In this document: positions 52,729-62,795 of the stretch, one piece after another | How the letters are laid out: each line of letters opens with the position of its first letter | Numbering within the stretch: the stretch's first letter is position 1 | From: Neobacillus rhizosphaerae | GTDB taxonomy: Bacteria; Bacillota; Bacilli; Bacillales; Cytobacillaceae | DNA: 64,000 bases | Reading direction: 5' to 3' | Assembly (NCBI RefSeq): GCF_937468385.1 | Contig: NZ_CALBWS010000019.1 | Location: 1 to 64,000 of the forward strand | Position numbers and translations under genes: made by a program | The notes under the pieces: generated by a model | The model's database searches: none | Told to the model about the DNA's origin: nothing | Seen by the model: only the letters and a program-made list of their open reading frames with translations

Positions 52729-53907
52729 ATGGGAATGAGATACTTAACGGCTGGAGAATCCCATGGACCACAGCTAACGACAATATTAGAAGGCCTCCCT
52801 GCGGGTATGACGTTAGCAGCTTCTGATATAAATGAGGAGTTAGCAAGACGGCAAAAGGGTTACGGCCGGGGGAGACGAATGCAGATAGAGAAAGATACAG
52901 CTGAAATTGTCTCAGGTGTTCGTCATGGACAAACGCTTGGATCGCCGATTACTTTAGTAGTCAAAAACAACGATTGGAAGCATTGGACGAATATAATGGG
53001 TATTGAATCCATTGAAGAAGGACAAGAGGATGAAATAAAACGCAAGGTAACCCGTGCAAGGCCAGGACATGCTGACCTAAATGGAGCTATAAAATATGGG
53101 CAAAGGGATATGCGAAATGTGCTTGAGCGATCTTCTGCACGTGAAACAACCGTTAGGGTAGCAGCAGGTGCAGTAGCCAAGAAACTTTTATCGTTAGTAG
53201 GAGTCAGTATTGTCGCCCATGTCGTTGAAATTGGTGGAGTTACAGCAAACGTTGACAGCACGATCACATTGGAAGCTTTAAAAGGACGGACAGAAAGTTC
53301 CCCAGTTCGAACAGCAGACCCAAATGTGGAGCAAGAAATGATGCAAGCCATTGATAATGCGAAGAAAAACGGTGATTCAATTGGTGGGGTCGTGGAAGTA
53401 ATCGCTACTGGTATGCCAGTTGGTGTTGGAAGTTACGTCCATTATGATCGTAAACTGGATGGAAAATTAGCGGCTGCTATTATGAGTATTAACGCGTTTA
53501 AAGGGGTAGAAATTGGTATTGGTTTTGAGGCAGCCAGAAAGCCTGGAAGCGAAGTTCATGATGAAATCGCTTGGGATCAAGAAAAAGGATACTACCGGAA
53601 AACAAATCGTCTCGGAGGTTTTGAGGGTGGAATGACGACGGGAATGCCAATTGTCGTACGCGGTGTAATGAAGCCGATTCCAACGTTATATAAACCATTA
53701 ATGAGTGTCGATATCGAAACAAAAGAACCGTTTGCTGCCAGCATTGAGCGTTCGGACAGCTGTGCTGTACCTGCCGCAGCTGTTGTTGCTGAGAGTGTTG
53801 TTGCATGGGAACTTGCCAACGCTCTGGTTGAACAATTTTACAGCGATCGCTTTGCAACCTTTGCAGAAGAAATCAAAAGACAGCGGGAATTTGCGAGGGA
53901 ATTTTAA
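52729..53907 (+). CDS. aroF: Chorismate synthase
   Basis: Converts EPSP to chorismate with reduced FMN (aroF in Bacillus naming, aroC in E. coli). The 392-residue product shows 'GESHGPQL' near the start, '[13 protein letters not shown]', '[38 protein letters not shown]' and '[15 protein letters not shown]'. The ATG at 52729 follows GAAGGGGGA. It overlaps aroB by one base and heads the operon aroF-aroB-aroH-hisC-tyrA-aroE. Confidence 0.96.
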   Translation: MGMRYLTAGESHGPQLTTILEGLPAGMTLAASDINEELARRQKGYGRGRRMQIEKDTAEIVSGVRHGQTLGSPITLVVKNNDWKHWTNIMGIESIEEGQEDEIKRKVTRARPGHADLNGAIKYGQRDMRNVLERSSARETTVRVAAGAVAKKLLSLVGVSIVAHVVEIGGVTANVDSTITLEALKGRTESSPVRTADPNVEQEMMQAIDNAKKNGDSIGGVVEVIATGMPVGVGSYVHYDRKLDGKLAAAIMSINAFKGVEIGIGFEAARKPGSEVHDEIAWDQEKGYYRKTNRLGGFEGGMTTGMPIVVRGVMKPIPTLYKPLMSVDIETKEPFAASIERSDSCAVPAAAVVAESVVAWELANALVEQFYSDRFATFAEEIKRQREFAREF

Positions 53908-54977
53908 TGGAAACGATTCACATCCAAACAGAGTCAAAAAAATATAATGTCTTTGTAGGAGAAGGTGTAAGGAACGAGATTGGTACTTTTTTAACTAATC
54001 ATTTTCAGGACCTTACAAGAATATTAATTATTACAGATGAAACGGTAGCTAAGCTTCATCTTGAAAAATTGCTGCTCAGTTTAAAACCGTGGGAGCCTAT
54101 TATTTATACAGGGCCAAGTGGAGAAAAGACTAAAACCTTTGAAGTTTATTATGATTCTCTATCAACCGCACTTGAAAACCGCCTTGATCGTAAATCAGTT
54201 ATTCTTTCATTTGGCGGTGGAGCAGTAGGAGATTTGTCTGGATTCGTTGCCTCATCCTACATGAGAGGTATCCATTTTATTCAAGTCCCGACTACTATTC
54301 TAGCTCATGATAGTGCTGTTGGCGGGAAAGTGGCCATCAATCACCCACTTGGGAAAAATATGATTGGGGCTTTTTATCAGCCTGAAGCTGTGTTTTATGA
54401 TCTTGAGTTTATAACTACCTTGCCTGACCAAGAAATCCGTTCAGGATTTGCTGAGGTTATTAAACATGCACTGATTTTTGATCCGACATTCTATGAATGG
54501 TTGCGAAATAATGTTGATGACCTTAATTTACTAACATTAGATCAACTATCTAATTCGTTAATAAAAGGCATTAAGATTAAAAATGAGTTTGTTAGTCAGG
54601 ATGAAAGGGAAACGGGAATACGAGCTTACCTGAACCTGGGGCACACGTTAGGGCACGCCATTGAATCAGAAATGGGTTATGGGAACTTTACTCATGGTGA
54701 AGCGGTTATGATAGGGATGATTTTTGCTTTGAAGTTAAGTAAAGAATTACTAGATCTTTCTTTCCATTTAGAAGAATTTATTGAGTGGGTAGAACAACTA
54801 GGATATAAAACAAAAATTCCTGATCATCTATCCTTTGAAAAATTATTAGCTAAAATGAAACAAGATAAAAAGTCTGTAGGTGATTCGATTCGATTCGTTT
54901 TACTAGAGGAATTGGGAATGCCAAAGCTTCAGAAAATATCCGAAACTAAATTGTTAGAAGAACTTAAAAGTTTTTAA
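53907..54977 (+). CDS. aroB: 3-dehydroquinate synthase
   Basis: The second shikimate-pathway step, NAD- and metal-dependent. The 356-residue product has the NAD-binding 'FGGGAVGDLSGFVASSYMRG' and 'VPTTILAHDSAVGGKVAINHPLGKN', and the metal-binding 'LGHTLGHAIE' and 'THGEAV'. It starts on the last base of aroF. AAGGGGGGG lies between its stop and aroH. Confidence 0.96.
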   Translation: METIHIQTESKKYNVFVGEGVRNEIGTFLTNHFQDLTRILIITDETVAKLHLEKLLLSLKPWEPIIYTGPSGEKTKTFEVYYDSLSTALENRLDRKSVILSFGGGAVGDLSGFVASSYMRGIHFIQVPTTILAHDSAVGGKVAINHPLGKNMIGAFYQPEAVFYDLEFITTLPDQEIRSGFAEVIKHALIFDPTFYEWLRNNVDDLNLLTLDQLSNSLIKGIKIKNEFVSQDERETGIRAYLNLGHTLGHAIESEMGYGNFTHGEAVMIGMIFALKLSKELLDLSFHLEEFIEWVEQLGYKTKIPDHLSFEKLLAKMKQDKKSVGDSIRFVLLEELGMPKLQKISETKLLEELKSF

Positions 54978-54995
54978 CAAGGGGGGGACTTTTTT

Positions 54996-55370
54996 ATGAT
55001 CAGAGGGGTGAGAGGAGCAACAACGGTTAGTGGCAATACAGAGGAAGCGATTATTTCTGCCACTGAAGAGCTTCTTGCAAAATTAATCGAAGTGAATCAT
55101 ATACAGCCTGATTCCGTTGCATCCGTATTTATCTCAACTACTGAAGATATTGATGCCGCCTTCCCGGCAAAAGCATTGCGGAAATTTCCGGGCTGGATTT
55201 ATGTACCAGTCATGTGTATGCGGGAAATGCAAGTTCCTAATTCTTTGAACATGTGTGTAAGAATTATGATGCATGTGAATACAGGCCTCTCCCAAGAAAA
55301 AATTATTCATGTTTATTTAAGAGAAGCTAAGGTGCTTCGACCGGATTTAGATAATAGCTTGGCATTGTAG
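54996..55370 (+). CDS. aroH: Chorismate mutase AroH
   Basis: Chorismate to prephenate, committing to Phe and Tyr. The 124-residue monofunctional AroH-type trimeric enzyme has 'MIRGVRGATTV' at the N terminus (active-site Arg7) and 'PVMCMREMQVPNSL' with catalytic Arg and Cys near residues 75-90. In B. subtilis trpEDCFBA follows directly. Here only 49 bases, including 14 consecutive T residues, separate it from hisC. Confidence 0.95.
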   Translation: MIRGVRGATTVSGNTEEAIISATEELLAKLIEVNHIQPDSVASVFISTTEDIDAAFPAKALRKFPGWIYVPVMCMREMQVPNSLNMCVRIMMHVNTGLSQEKIIHVYLREAKVLRPDLDNSLAL

Positions 55371-55419
55371 AGAATTTTCTTATTTTTTTTTTTTTTCTAA
55401 TACTAAAGGGGTGGAGAAA

Positions 55420-56508
55420 ATGAGATGGAAAGAACAATTATTGAGACTTACTCCATATCAGCCAGGAAGGTCAATTGATGCAGTTAAAAAACAATTTAAT
55501 CTGGAGAAGATTGTAAAGCTTGCCTCCAATGAAAACCCGTTTGGATGTTCAACTGGGGTTAGTACTGCCCTTCAATCAAACCTGTCTAGTTTAGCTATTT
55601 ATCCTGATGGGTACGCCACTCAATTAAGAGAGAAGCTTGCGGAATTTTTGGGGATTAACGAGGAAGAGCTCATTTTAGGGAATGGTTCAGATAATCTTAT
55701 CCAAATTATTTCAAGGTCACTCTTGCATCCTAATGCAAGTACGATTATGGCAACACCCTCATTTTCACAATACAAACACAACGCCATCATTGAAGGGGCC
55801 GTTATTAAGGAATTACCTCTTATAAACGGTGAACATAATTTGGATGAAATGCTTGCGGCTATAGACGAGCAGACAAATGTTATTTGGGTCTGCAGCCCTA
55901 ATAACCCAACGGCTACATATATACCAGAAAATAAATTAATTCCGTTTTTAGATAAGGTTCCCCCACATATTCTAGTCGTGCTTGATGAAGCCTACTATGA
56001 ATATGTCGTAGCTGAAGATTACTATGATTCCATCAATTTAACAAGGAAGTATGAAAATTTAATTGTGCTTAGAACCTTTTCTAAAATATATGGAATGGCT
56101 GGCTTAAGAGTCGGATATGGAGTTGCAAATCGTACAATCATAAAAGCACTTGAGCCTGCAAGAGAGCCTTTTAATGCTAATTCATTAGGTCAATTAGCAG
56201 CTATTGCGGCAATTAATGATCAGGAATTTGTTGAGGTTTGTAAAGAAAAAAACAGACAAGGTCTAACCCAATTTTATGATTTTTGTGAACAAAATCAGTT
56301 GGACTACTATCCTTCACAAACTAATTTTATTTTAATCGATTTTAAAATAGATGGTGATAAAGTCTTTCAATATTTACTTGAAAAAGGATTTATTGTCCGC
56401 TCCGGAAAAGCATTAGGATTCCCGACAGCAGTTAGAGTTACGGTGGGCTCTTTTGAGGAAAATGTGGGTGTGCTTCAAGCCTTAAGCGATTTCCTCAAGG
56501 AAAACTAA
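55420..56508 (+). CDS. hisC: Histidinol-phosphate / aromatic aminotransferase
   Basis: A PLP enzyme that acts in histidine synthesis and, in Bacillus, also in the last step of Tyr and Phe synthesis. The 362-residue class II aminotransferase has 'LASNENPFGC', 'GNGSDNLIQII', 'VWVCSPNNPTATY', 'LDEAYYEYV' and the PLP-lysine segment 'RTFSKIYGMAGLRVGYG'. The ATG at 55420 is preceded by AAAGGGGTGG; a GTG three codons upstream is less likely. Confidence 0.94.
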   Translation: MRWKEQLLRLTPYQPGRSIDAVKKQFNLEKIVKLASNENPFGCSTGVSTALQSNLSSLAIYPDGYATQLREKLAEFLGINEEELILGNGSDNLIQIISRSLLHPNASTIMATPSFSQYKHNAIIEGAVIKELPLINGEHNLDEMLAAIDEQTNVIWVCSPNNPTATYIPENKLIPFLDKVPPHILVVLDEAYYEYVVAEDYYDSINLTRKYENLIVLRTFSKIYGMAGLRVGYGVANRTIIKALEPAREPFNANSLGQLAAIAAINDQEFVEVCKEKNRQGLTQFYDFCEQNQLDYYPSQTNFILIDFKIDGDKVFQYLLEKGFIVRSGKALGFPTAVRVTVGSFEENVGVLQALSDFLKEN

Positions 56509-56543
56509 ATAGAGCCCAGCTATTTTTAAAGATAAGGAAGATT

Positions 56544-56586
56544 AAGTCCATACGCCGATAGACGGGCGCCTTGCGCTTTTCTTATA
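56544..56586 (-). repeat. Dispersed Bacillaceae repeat, partial copy C
   Basis: The terminal 43 bases of the repeat (AGTCCATACGCCGATAGACGGG...CTTTTCTTAT) lie in direct orientation just before the full copy D. This looks like the remains of a tandem copy or of a partial duplication. Confidence 0.8.
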
Positions 56587-56612
56587 GAATAAGAAAATAT
56601 AACATTTGACTT

Positions 56613-56771
56613 AGAGAAATGTCCAGCTCCAGGCGCCATCGGCTAGTGGACTTCGCTCTTCTCCCTACGATAAGTCAACATCGGATCGCTACGCTCTCCG
56701 TGTTTCCTTTATCTCAGTCGAAGCGCTCCAGTCCATACGCCGATAAGCGGGCGCCTTGCGCTTTTCTTATT
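56613..56771 (-). repeat. Dispersed Bacillaceae repeat, copy D
   Basis: Nearly identical to copy B at 25301-25457. It fills the hisC-tyrA gap inside the aromatic operon and ends just before the tyrA ribosome-binding site. Together with copy C it gives the only long spacer (276 bases) in the operon; nothing else is seen in that gap. Confidence 0.88.
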
Positions 56772-56784
56772 AGGGGGATGTAAA

Positions 56785-57891
56785 TTGAAAGGCCGAGTTT
56801 TTGTTATTGGATTAGGATTAATTGGGGGCTCTTTAGCTCTTTGTATTAAAAAGGAGCATGAAGATGCAATAATTGTGGGTTTTGATATTAATAAGGAACA
56901 GTCTAGGCTGGCCAAAATGCTGGGAGTCATTGATGAAATTGCCGAAAATATCGATGAGGGTGTAATCGATGCCAATTTAATCATTATTGCCGCCCCTGTA
57001 AACGAGACGAAAGAGATTCTCCAGTTACTAGCTAAACTGCCACTTAATCCAGAGGTAATTGTAACCGATACAGGCAGCACAAAAAGTAGAATTGTCGAAA
57101 GTACTGCTAGCTTGAAGCATTGGGGAATCACATTTATTGGCGGTCACCCAATGGCTGGTTCGCATAAAAGTGGTGTTTCTGCAGCAAAAGAAATATTATT
57201 TGAAAATGCATTTTATCTGTTAACTCCGGAAGATCATATCGATAAAAAGAAAGTTGAATTATTAAAAGACTGGTTACGTGGGACAAATGCAAAGTTTTTG
57301 ACAATTACACCTGGAAATCATGACTATCTTACAGGGATAGTCAGCCATTTTCCCCATATCATTGCTGCCTCCATTGTCCGACAAACAGAAAAGCTTTCAG
57401 AAGCAGAAAGTCTCATTCCACGCCTGGCAGCAGGAGGATTTAGGGATTTAACAAGAATTGCCTCAAGCAGCCCGGAAATGTGGAAGGATATTTTGCTGCA
57501 CAATCGAGAAGTATTAATTGAACTATTAAATCAATGGCAGGAAGAAATGAATGGTGTTAAAACACTATTGGAAAAGGAAAATAGTGCAGCAATTTTTAAT
57601 TATTTTAACCAGGCAAAGCAATTTCGTGACGGTTTGCCAATGAAAGAAAAAGGAGCAATCCCTGCATTTTATGATTTGTATGTTGATGTACCTGATTACC
57701 CTGGTGTCATTTCTGAAATAACTGGGTATTTAGCGAAAGAAAAGATTAGCATAACAAACATTCGCATTCTCGAAACGAGAGAAGATATAAATGGAGTTTT
57801 AGTCATAAGTTTTCAAACGGAAGAGGATCGGCATAAAGCCGAACGTTGTATTAGTACCTATTCCAGTTATTCCACATCTATCAGTTCCTAA
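56785..57891 (+). CDS. tyrA: Prephenate dehydrogenase with ACT domain
   Basis: Oxidises prephenate to 4-hydroxyphenylpyruvate for tyrosine. The 368-residue product has the NAD motif 'GLGLIGGSLALCIKK' (residues about 8-22), 'VTDTGSTKSRIVE', 'FIGGHPMAGSHKSGVSAA' with the catalytic His, and a C-terminal ACT domain (about 300-368) for feedback control. The start is TTG after TAGGGGG. The ribosome-binding site lies only a few bases after a dispersed repeat. Confidence 0.95.
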   Translation: MKGRVFVIGLGLIGGSLALCIKKEHEDAIIVGFDINKEQSRLAKMLGVIDEIAENIDEGVIDANLIIIAAPVNETKEILQLLAKLPLNPEVIVTDTGSTKSRIVESTASLKHWGITFIGGHPMAGSHKSGVSAAKEILFENAFYLLTPEDHIDKKKVELLKDWLRGTNAKFLTITPGNHDYLTGIVSHFPHIIAASIVRQTEKLSEAESLIPRLAAGGFRDLTRIASSSPEMWKDILLHNREVLIELLNQWQEEMNGVKTLLEKENSAAIFNYFNQAKQFRDGLPMKEKGAIPAFYDLYVDVPDYPGVISEITGYLAKEKISITNIRILETREDINGVLVISFQTEEDRHKAERCISTYSSYSTSISS

Positions 57892-57919
57892 AATGAGTTT
57901 AAATAAAAGGTGATATTAT

Positions 57920-59209
57920 ATGGCGTCATTAACACTGAAAACAAACATAAATCGTTTAGTAGGTGAAATAACAATTCCAGGAGATAAATCTATCTCGCAC
58001 AGGTCCGTTATGTTTGGTTCCATCGCTTATGGTGAAACAAGGGTAACTAATTTCCTTCCAGGTGATGATTGTTTAAGTACGATATCGTGTTTTCGAAAGC
58101 TTGGGGTAACAATAGAGGAAAGCGACAATGGGCTTCGTATTATAGGTAAAGGATTCGAGGGATTAACAGAACCTGATGAAGTTTTGGATGTCGGTAATTC
58201 TGGAACGACAATTCGTTTATTAATGGGGATTCTGGCTGGAATACCTTATTTCTCTTCACTTGTTGGGGATGAATCAATCGGAAAAAGACCAATGACTAGG
58301 GTAACGATCCCGTTAACTAATATGGGTGCAAAAATTGATGGTCGAAAAAACGGTGCCTTCACGCCCCTATCCATTCGCGGAACGAGGTTATCACCGATCA
58401 ACTATCAACTACCTGTTGCTAGTGCACAGGTGAAGTCAGCTTTACTCTTAGCAGGGCTGCAAGCGGATGGGGAAAGTACGATAATCGAGCCTGCTGAAAC
58501 TCGGGATCATACAGAAAGAATGATCCGTATGTTTGGGGGAGAAATTCGCAAGGATAACCAAATGATTACCGTTAAAGGTGGACAAAAGCTGAAAGCAGCC
58601 ACGATTCATGTACCTGGTGATATCTCCTCAGCTGCTTTTTTCCTTGTCGCTGGTGCGATTATTCCTGAAAGTGAAGTCATCTTGAAGAATGTAGGACTGA
58701 ACCCAACCAGAACAGGGATTATTGAGGTAATGAAGCAGATGGGTGCTGATTTACAAATAGTTCAAAAGGATGATAACTCATTTGAACCATTTGGAGATCT
58801 CATTATTAAAACCTCTGAATTAAAAGGAACTGTCGTTGAAGGAGATTTAATCCCAAAACTCATTGATGAAATCCCAATCATTGCCTTACTGGCAACCCAA
58901 GCTGAGGGAAAAACAATTATTAGAGATGCAGAAGAATTAAAGGTAAAGGAAACAAATCGAATTGATTCCGTTGTTCATGAACTAAGAAAATTAGGGGCAA
59001 GAATTGAGGCCACTGAAGATGGGATGATTATCTACGGAAAATCCAGGCTTCACGGTGGTACCGTTTCTAGTCAAGGCGACCACAGGATTGGGATGATGTT
59101 GGCAATCGCTGCACTGCTTTCTGACGGAGAGATCTGTCTTGAAAAAACTGAAGCCATCTCTGTTTCATATCCAAATTTCTTTACCCATTTAAATAGCCTT
59201 ATTCGCTAA
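57920..59209 (+). CDS. aroE: 3-phosphoshikimate 1-carboxyvinyltransferase (EPSP synthase)
   Basis: Joins shikimate-3-phosphate and PEP (aroE in Bacillus naming, aroA in E. coli). The 429-residue product shows '[20 protein letters not shown]', '[18 protein letters not shown]', '[20 protein letters not shown]', '[11 protein letters not shown]', 'ETRDHTERM' and '[13 protein letters not shown]'. AAAGGTGA precedes the ATG. It is the last gene of the aromatic operon, followed by a terminator. Confidence 0.95.
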   Translation: MASLTLKTNINRLVGEITIPGDKSISHRSVMFGSIAYGETRVTNFLPGDDCLSTISCFRKLGVTIEESDNGLRIIGKGFEGLTEPDEVLDVGNSGTTIRLLMGILAGIPYFSSLVGDESIGKRPMTRVTIPLTNMGAKIDGRKNGAFTPLSIRGTRLSPINYQLPVASAQVKSALLLAGLQADGESTIIEPAETRDHTERMIRMFGGEIRKDNQMITVKGGQKLKAATIHVPGDISSAAFFLVAGAIIPESEVILKNVGLNPTRTGIIEVMKQMGADLQIVQKDDNSFEPFGDLIIKTSELKGTVVEGDLIPKLIDEIPIIALLATQAEGKTIIRDAEELKVKETNRIDSVVHELRKLGARIEATEDGMIIYGKSRLHGGTVSSQGDHRIGMMLAIAALLSDGEICLEKTEAISVSYPNFFTHLNSLIR

Positions 59210-59240
59210 AAGCTGCATTCCATTGCAGCTTTTCCTTTTT
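59208..59240 (+). terminator. Intrinsic terminator after aroE
   Basis: AAAAGCTGCA pairs with TGCAGCTTTT around TTCCAT, followed by CCTTTTT. Confidence 0.85.
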
Positions 59241-59314
59241 ATAAATGAATTCAAAGTCATAGTTTTATGATTTATTGCATAGCTTGTCTTAAAGACGAGA
59301 ATTGGGTGATAGGA

Positions 59315-60211
59315 ATGTATATCATTGAAGATGCCAATATTCTTAAAAACAAGCAGCTAACAGAATGTTCCCTATTAATAGATGAAGACAGGATAGCAAG
59401 GATTGAATCATGTTTTAATCATTACAGGCTAATGAAAATGAATGTTGACCCATTTATCATGACCCCGACATATGTCCTTTTTAATTCGAAAATTCCGCAT
59501 AACGAGTCTTTTCCAGAATTGAAAAAATATTTGATTGAACATTTTTTGTTGAAAGGTTGCACCACCTTATTCACTTATGTTGATATTTCCTATGAAAATA
59601 AGTTAACTGAAAAAATCAGTGAAATGAAAACAGCTTTAATAAGCAGTCCAATTGACTTTGTCATTGCTGTGAAAATCCCGGTCCGCCTCCTTACACCATC
59701 GTTAATAAGAAGTTGTAAGAAGGAAAAAATTCCTGCCATATTTGTTGAATTGGATAACCAGGGAGAGCTGGAGAAAATACCGTGGGGATGGATAAGAGAA
59801 GCACTATTCCCCTACAATTGTCCCTTAATTCCCTTAATTTCTTTTTCGCAGAAGAAGGAAGCGAGGGACGTTTTGTCGAAATGGAAAGGTATCATGGTAA
59901 AAGAAAAAATTCCTGCTATTTATGAGGAAATTGAAGAAAAACAGCCATTGCCTGTTACTGTATTAAATAAAGTTGGTTTATTTCCTCAAAAAGCAAGTCT
60001 CATGCAGGGTGCTGAATTAAGCTATAATCTATATGTAAAAGGAAGAGAAATCAATAATGTTGATGAAGTGAAATTATTTCATTATCATGGTGATAGACTT
60101 GTAGTTACAGTTCACAAAGGAAAAATTGTTCGTTCAGGGAATCAGGTTTTATTTAAACCTGGATTTGGAAAAAATGTTGAGGTCCGAACCCCATCATATT
60201 TTTCTTTGTAA
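59315..60211 (+). CDS. Amidohydrolase-like protein lacking the metal-binding motif
   Basis: A 298-residue product. The N terminus 'MYIIEDANILKNKQLTECSLLIDEDRIARIES' and the C terminus ('YNLYVKGREI', 'LVVTVHKGKIVRSG') resemble the composite beta domain of amidohydrolases such as dihydroorotase or NagA. 'LLKGCTTLFTYVD' resembles the GVTT turn. Where those enzymes have the HxH metal site, this protein reads 'PFIMTPTYVLFNSKI' with no histidine pair. It has no signal peptide. GGGTGATAGGA precedes the ATG at 59315. It is 27 bases before ypiA. B. subtilis has no gene here; the function is unknown and an enzymatic role is doubtful. Confidence 0.6.
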   Translation: MYIIEDANILKNKQLTECSLLIDEDRIARIESCFNHYRLMKMNVDPFIMTPTYVLFNSKIPHNESFPELKKYLIEHFLLKGCTTLFTYVDISYENKLTEKISEMKTALISSPIDFVIAVKIPVRLLTPSLIRSCKKEKIPAIFVELDNQGELEKIPWGWIREALFPYNCPLIPLISFSQKKEARDVLSKWKGIMVKEKIPAIYEEIEEKQPLPVTVLNKVGLFPQKASLMQGAELSYNLYVKGREINNVDEVKLFHYHGDRLVVTVHKGKIVRSGNQVLFKPGFGKNVEVRTPSYFSL

Positions 60212-60238
60212 ATCAAGGTCGGGAAGAGGTAAGAGCCA

Positions 60239-61504
60239 ATGGATAGAGTAAATAAGATTATTAACATGTTAGAAAATGGCCAACATAAAGAAGCCATTAA
60301 TGAATATAATGTTGTATTAAAAAGCGGCAATCATGAAGAAATGTTTCTCCTTGGAGAGGAATTGTACCAGTTTGGATTTTTAGATGAAGCAAAGGTTTTG
60401 GTGGATAGCCTATTAGAAATATACCCTGAAGAGGGCGAGCTTCTTGTCTTATTAGGTGAAATATTAGTGGAGGCAGGGGAAGAGGAAGAAGCCATTCTTG
60501 TCCTTGAAAGAATTTCAGAACAGGATGCGAATTTTGGACAGTCATTACTGCTGCTCGCTGATCTTTATCAACTCCAAGGTCTTTATGAAGTATGTGAAAG
60601 GAAGCTTTTGAAGGCAAAAGAAATATTGCCGGATGAAGTCATTATTGATTTTGCTTTAGGGGAGCTTTTCAGCGAACAAGGTGAAATAGCTAAGGCAATG
60701 AATGCATATGAAGTGGTTTTAAGGGAAGAAAATGAAATGGCAGGTGTAAATATACATGGGAGGATGGCTGACTTGTTAAGTGCCTCAGGAGCTTTTGAGG
60801 AAGCGCTGATCTATTATGAAAAAGCACTCGCTGAAAAATTAGAGATCAACACGCTATTCGGCTATGCTTTTACAGCGCTTCAGGCAGGCTATAATCGAAC
60901 TGCCATTGAAAAGTTCAATGAATTAAAAGAGCTTGACCCAGAATACCACTCACTCTATTTACACCTTGCCAAGGCCTATGAAGGGGAAGATGAGCTTGAA
61001 AATAGTTTACACTCGATTAAAGAAGGCATAAAACAAGATGAATTTAATAAAGAATTATTCTTCTACGGTGGGAAAATGGCATTAAAGCTTGGAAAAGAAG
61101 CGGAAGCGGAACAGTATTTCCGAGAAGCCCTTGCCATAGATCCGGGATTTGCAGAAGCAGCGATCACTTTAAATAAGCTCTTTTTCCAGCAGGAGAGATA
61201 TGAGGATGTCATTGATTTAATATCGCAGCTGGATATTACGGAAGATGAAGAACCACAGTTTTTATGGGATTCTGCCTTGAGCTTTCAAAGATTAGAAGAA
61301 TTTTCATACGCATTAGACAAATATGAAAGTGCATATACTTTTTTTAAGAATAATGAGGCATTTTTGCATGATTACGGATATTTTCTAATTGAAGAAGGAA
61401 AAACCGACCGAGCCGCCGAAATTTTTAAACAACTGATTATTCACGATCCAACAAACGATGAGTATTTAGATTTGCTCGAACGTCTTACCGACTTGAAAGA
61501 TTAA
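60239..61504 (+). CDS. ypiA: Tetratricopeptide repeat protein YpiA
   Basis: The 421-residue acidic product is composed almost wholly of TPR helical pairs (examples: '[33 protein letters not shown]', '[31 protein letters not shown]', '[26 protein letters not shown]'). It is cytoplasmic. Position after the aromatic operon and before ypiB matches B. subtilis ypiA. As a TPR scaffold it probably works with its neighbour ReoY, but this is inference from gene order. Confidence 0.9.
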   Translation: MDRVNKIINMLENGQHKEAINEYNVVLKSGNHEEMFLLGEELYQFGFLDEAKVLVDSLLEIYPEEGELLVLLGEILVEAGEEEEAILVLERISEQDANFGQSLLLLADLYQLQGLYEVCERKLLKAKEILPDEVIIDFALGELFSEQGEIAKAMNAYEVVLREENEMAGVNIHGRMADLLSASGAFEEALIYYEKALAEKLEINTLFGYAFTALQAGYNRTAIEKFNELKELDPEYHSLYLHLAKAYEGEDELENSLHSIKEGIKQDEFNKELFFYGGKMALKLGKEAEAEQYFREALAIDPGFAEAAITLNKLFFQQERYEDVIDLISQLDITEDEEPQFLWDSALSFQRLEEFSYALDKYESAYTFFKNNEAFLHDYGYFLIEEGKTDRAAEIFKQLIIHDPTNDEYLDLLERLTDLKD

Positions 61505-61536
61505 ATAAGCTGATAATGCAGAGGAGGGAAACTATC

Positions 61537-62103
61537 ATGGCAACCCCTGTTTCTGTCAACGAGAAGAAGGACTTTATTCGCTGGTTTTTAAATCATTATC
61601 AATTAAAGAGAAGAGAATGTGTTTGGATTCTTAATTATTTAATGAGCCACGATCAACTTATGGAAAAAGTTCATTTTGTGGAGCAAGCACAATATTGTCC
61701 CCGTGGTTTGATTATGTCAACACATTGTGTGGATAAAGTGCCATTTCGTTTTTATAAAGAAAATGTAATGACAACAGATGCTGAAAAATCTTTTCATGAT
61801 ATCCGCTTAAATCGGGAAGAGGATATTTTTATTCAATTAAACTTTCATGCCGCTAATCAGGCACACCAGTATGCTTTTGTTCTTGAGGAAAATCCTTTCG
61901 TTCCGAAGCATCTGCAGGTAAATGAAAAGGATGGGGTTATAGCAGAACAATTACTACAAAACAGTATTGAACGTTTTCAACGTGAAAAGCTGCTTCAATT
62001 AATCGATGAAGCGCTTGATAAACAAGATCGACAGGCGTTTCATCTGTTGACAGAAAAATTAAATAAACTAAAGTTGACTGAACCAAAAGGAAGTTTGCGT
62101 TAA
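61537..62103 (+). CDS. reoY: ReoY (YpiB, UPF0302), regulator of MurA degradation
   Basis: The 188-residue product has the UPF0302 N-terminal domain ('[37 protein letters not shown]') and the C-terminal IDEAL motif region ('[24 protein letters not shown]', about residues 153-176). In Listeria, ReoY acts with ReoM and ClpCP to control MurA levels and thus peptidoglycan synthesis; the B. subtilis counterpart is YpiB. The ATG at 61537 follows GAGGAGGG; an ATG seven codons upstream overlaps that site. Confidence 0.9.
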   Translation: MATPVSVNEKKDFIRWFLNHYQLKRRECVWILNYLMSHDQLMEKVHFVEQAQYCPRGLIMSTHCVDKVPFRFYKENVMTTDAEKSFHDIRLNREEDIFIQLNFHAANQAHQYAFVLEENPFVPKHLQVNEKDGVIAEQLLQNSIERFQREKLLQLIDEALDKQDRQAFHLLTEKLNKLKLTEPKGSLR

Positions 62104-62122
62104 GCAGACTTCCTTTTGGTTT
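62081..62122 (+). terminator. Long hairpin overlapping the reoY stop codon
   Basis: AACCAAAAGGAAGT pairs with ACTTCCTTTTGGTT around a 13-base loop that contains the reoY stop. The 14-base stem is strong but is followed by TGG rather than a T tract, so termination may be partial. About 205 further bases before ypiF hold no gene that I can support. Confidence 0.55.
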
Positions 62123-62330
62123 GGAAAAGGGACAGAGCACCGATAAATAAATGACCTTATCCAAATTTGCGAAAAGTATCCATTTTCAAGACGAATTAAC
62201 TGAAGTTCGTCTCTTTTCACACCACCTTTATAAAGCAAGGGAGAATATTATTAAAATTCTTATTTATCTTTTAATGTTTTGGGAGTTAATGATATGATAG
62301 GAATAGTGAATGCAAAAGGTTGGTGGAAAA

Positions 62331-62795
62331 ATGAAATGGATACCTCAAGATGTTGAGACTTACTTGAATGCTAAGGAGTATGTGGACACGGCTGTAATAC
62401 CGATTTATTCGGTTTCAGTAGGAGGTGATATGAAACAATCAGCTGCCATGGCAGAATTTATCACACTATTAACAAGTCATTTAGAAAGACAATTTACGGG
62501 AAGACTTTTATTATTTCCTCCGTTTACATACTTAAAAGTTGAAAAAACTGAAAAAGTATTAGGCGATTTACAGATTTGGGAAGAAAACATTGTAAACAGT
62601 GAGTTTAAACACATATTTTACATAACAACTGAAATCGAATGGAGGACACATGAAAATGAGGTAGACGGGTCGTTAATTTGGCTCCCATCACTTCCACTTG
62701 AGCAGATGAGTGATTCGCAAAAAATGGAGATGATTGATAGTCAAGTTAAACAACTTTTAATTCTCTTTACGCAAAAATGGCATGAAAATGGGTAA
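62331..62795 (+). CDS. ypiF: YpiF family protein (DUF2487)
   Basis: A 154-residue soluble product starting MKWIPQDVETYLNAKEYVDTAVIPI, typical of DUF2487/YpiF. The family gene regularly precedes qcrABC. No catalytic motif is visible. The ATG at 62331 follows AAGGTTGGTGG; an upstream ATG seven codons earlier is less likely. Function unknown; a link to the bc complex is suggested only by context. Confidence 0.85.
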   Translation: MKWIPQDVETYLNAKEYVDTAVIPIYSVSVGGDMKQSAAMAEFITLLTSHLERQFTGRLLLFPPFTYLKVEKTEKVLGDLQIWEENIVNSEFKHIFYITTEIEWRTHENEVDGSLIWLPSLPLEQMSDSQKMEMIDSQVKQLLILFTQKWHENG

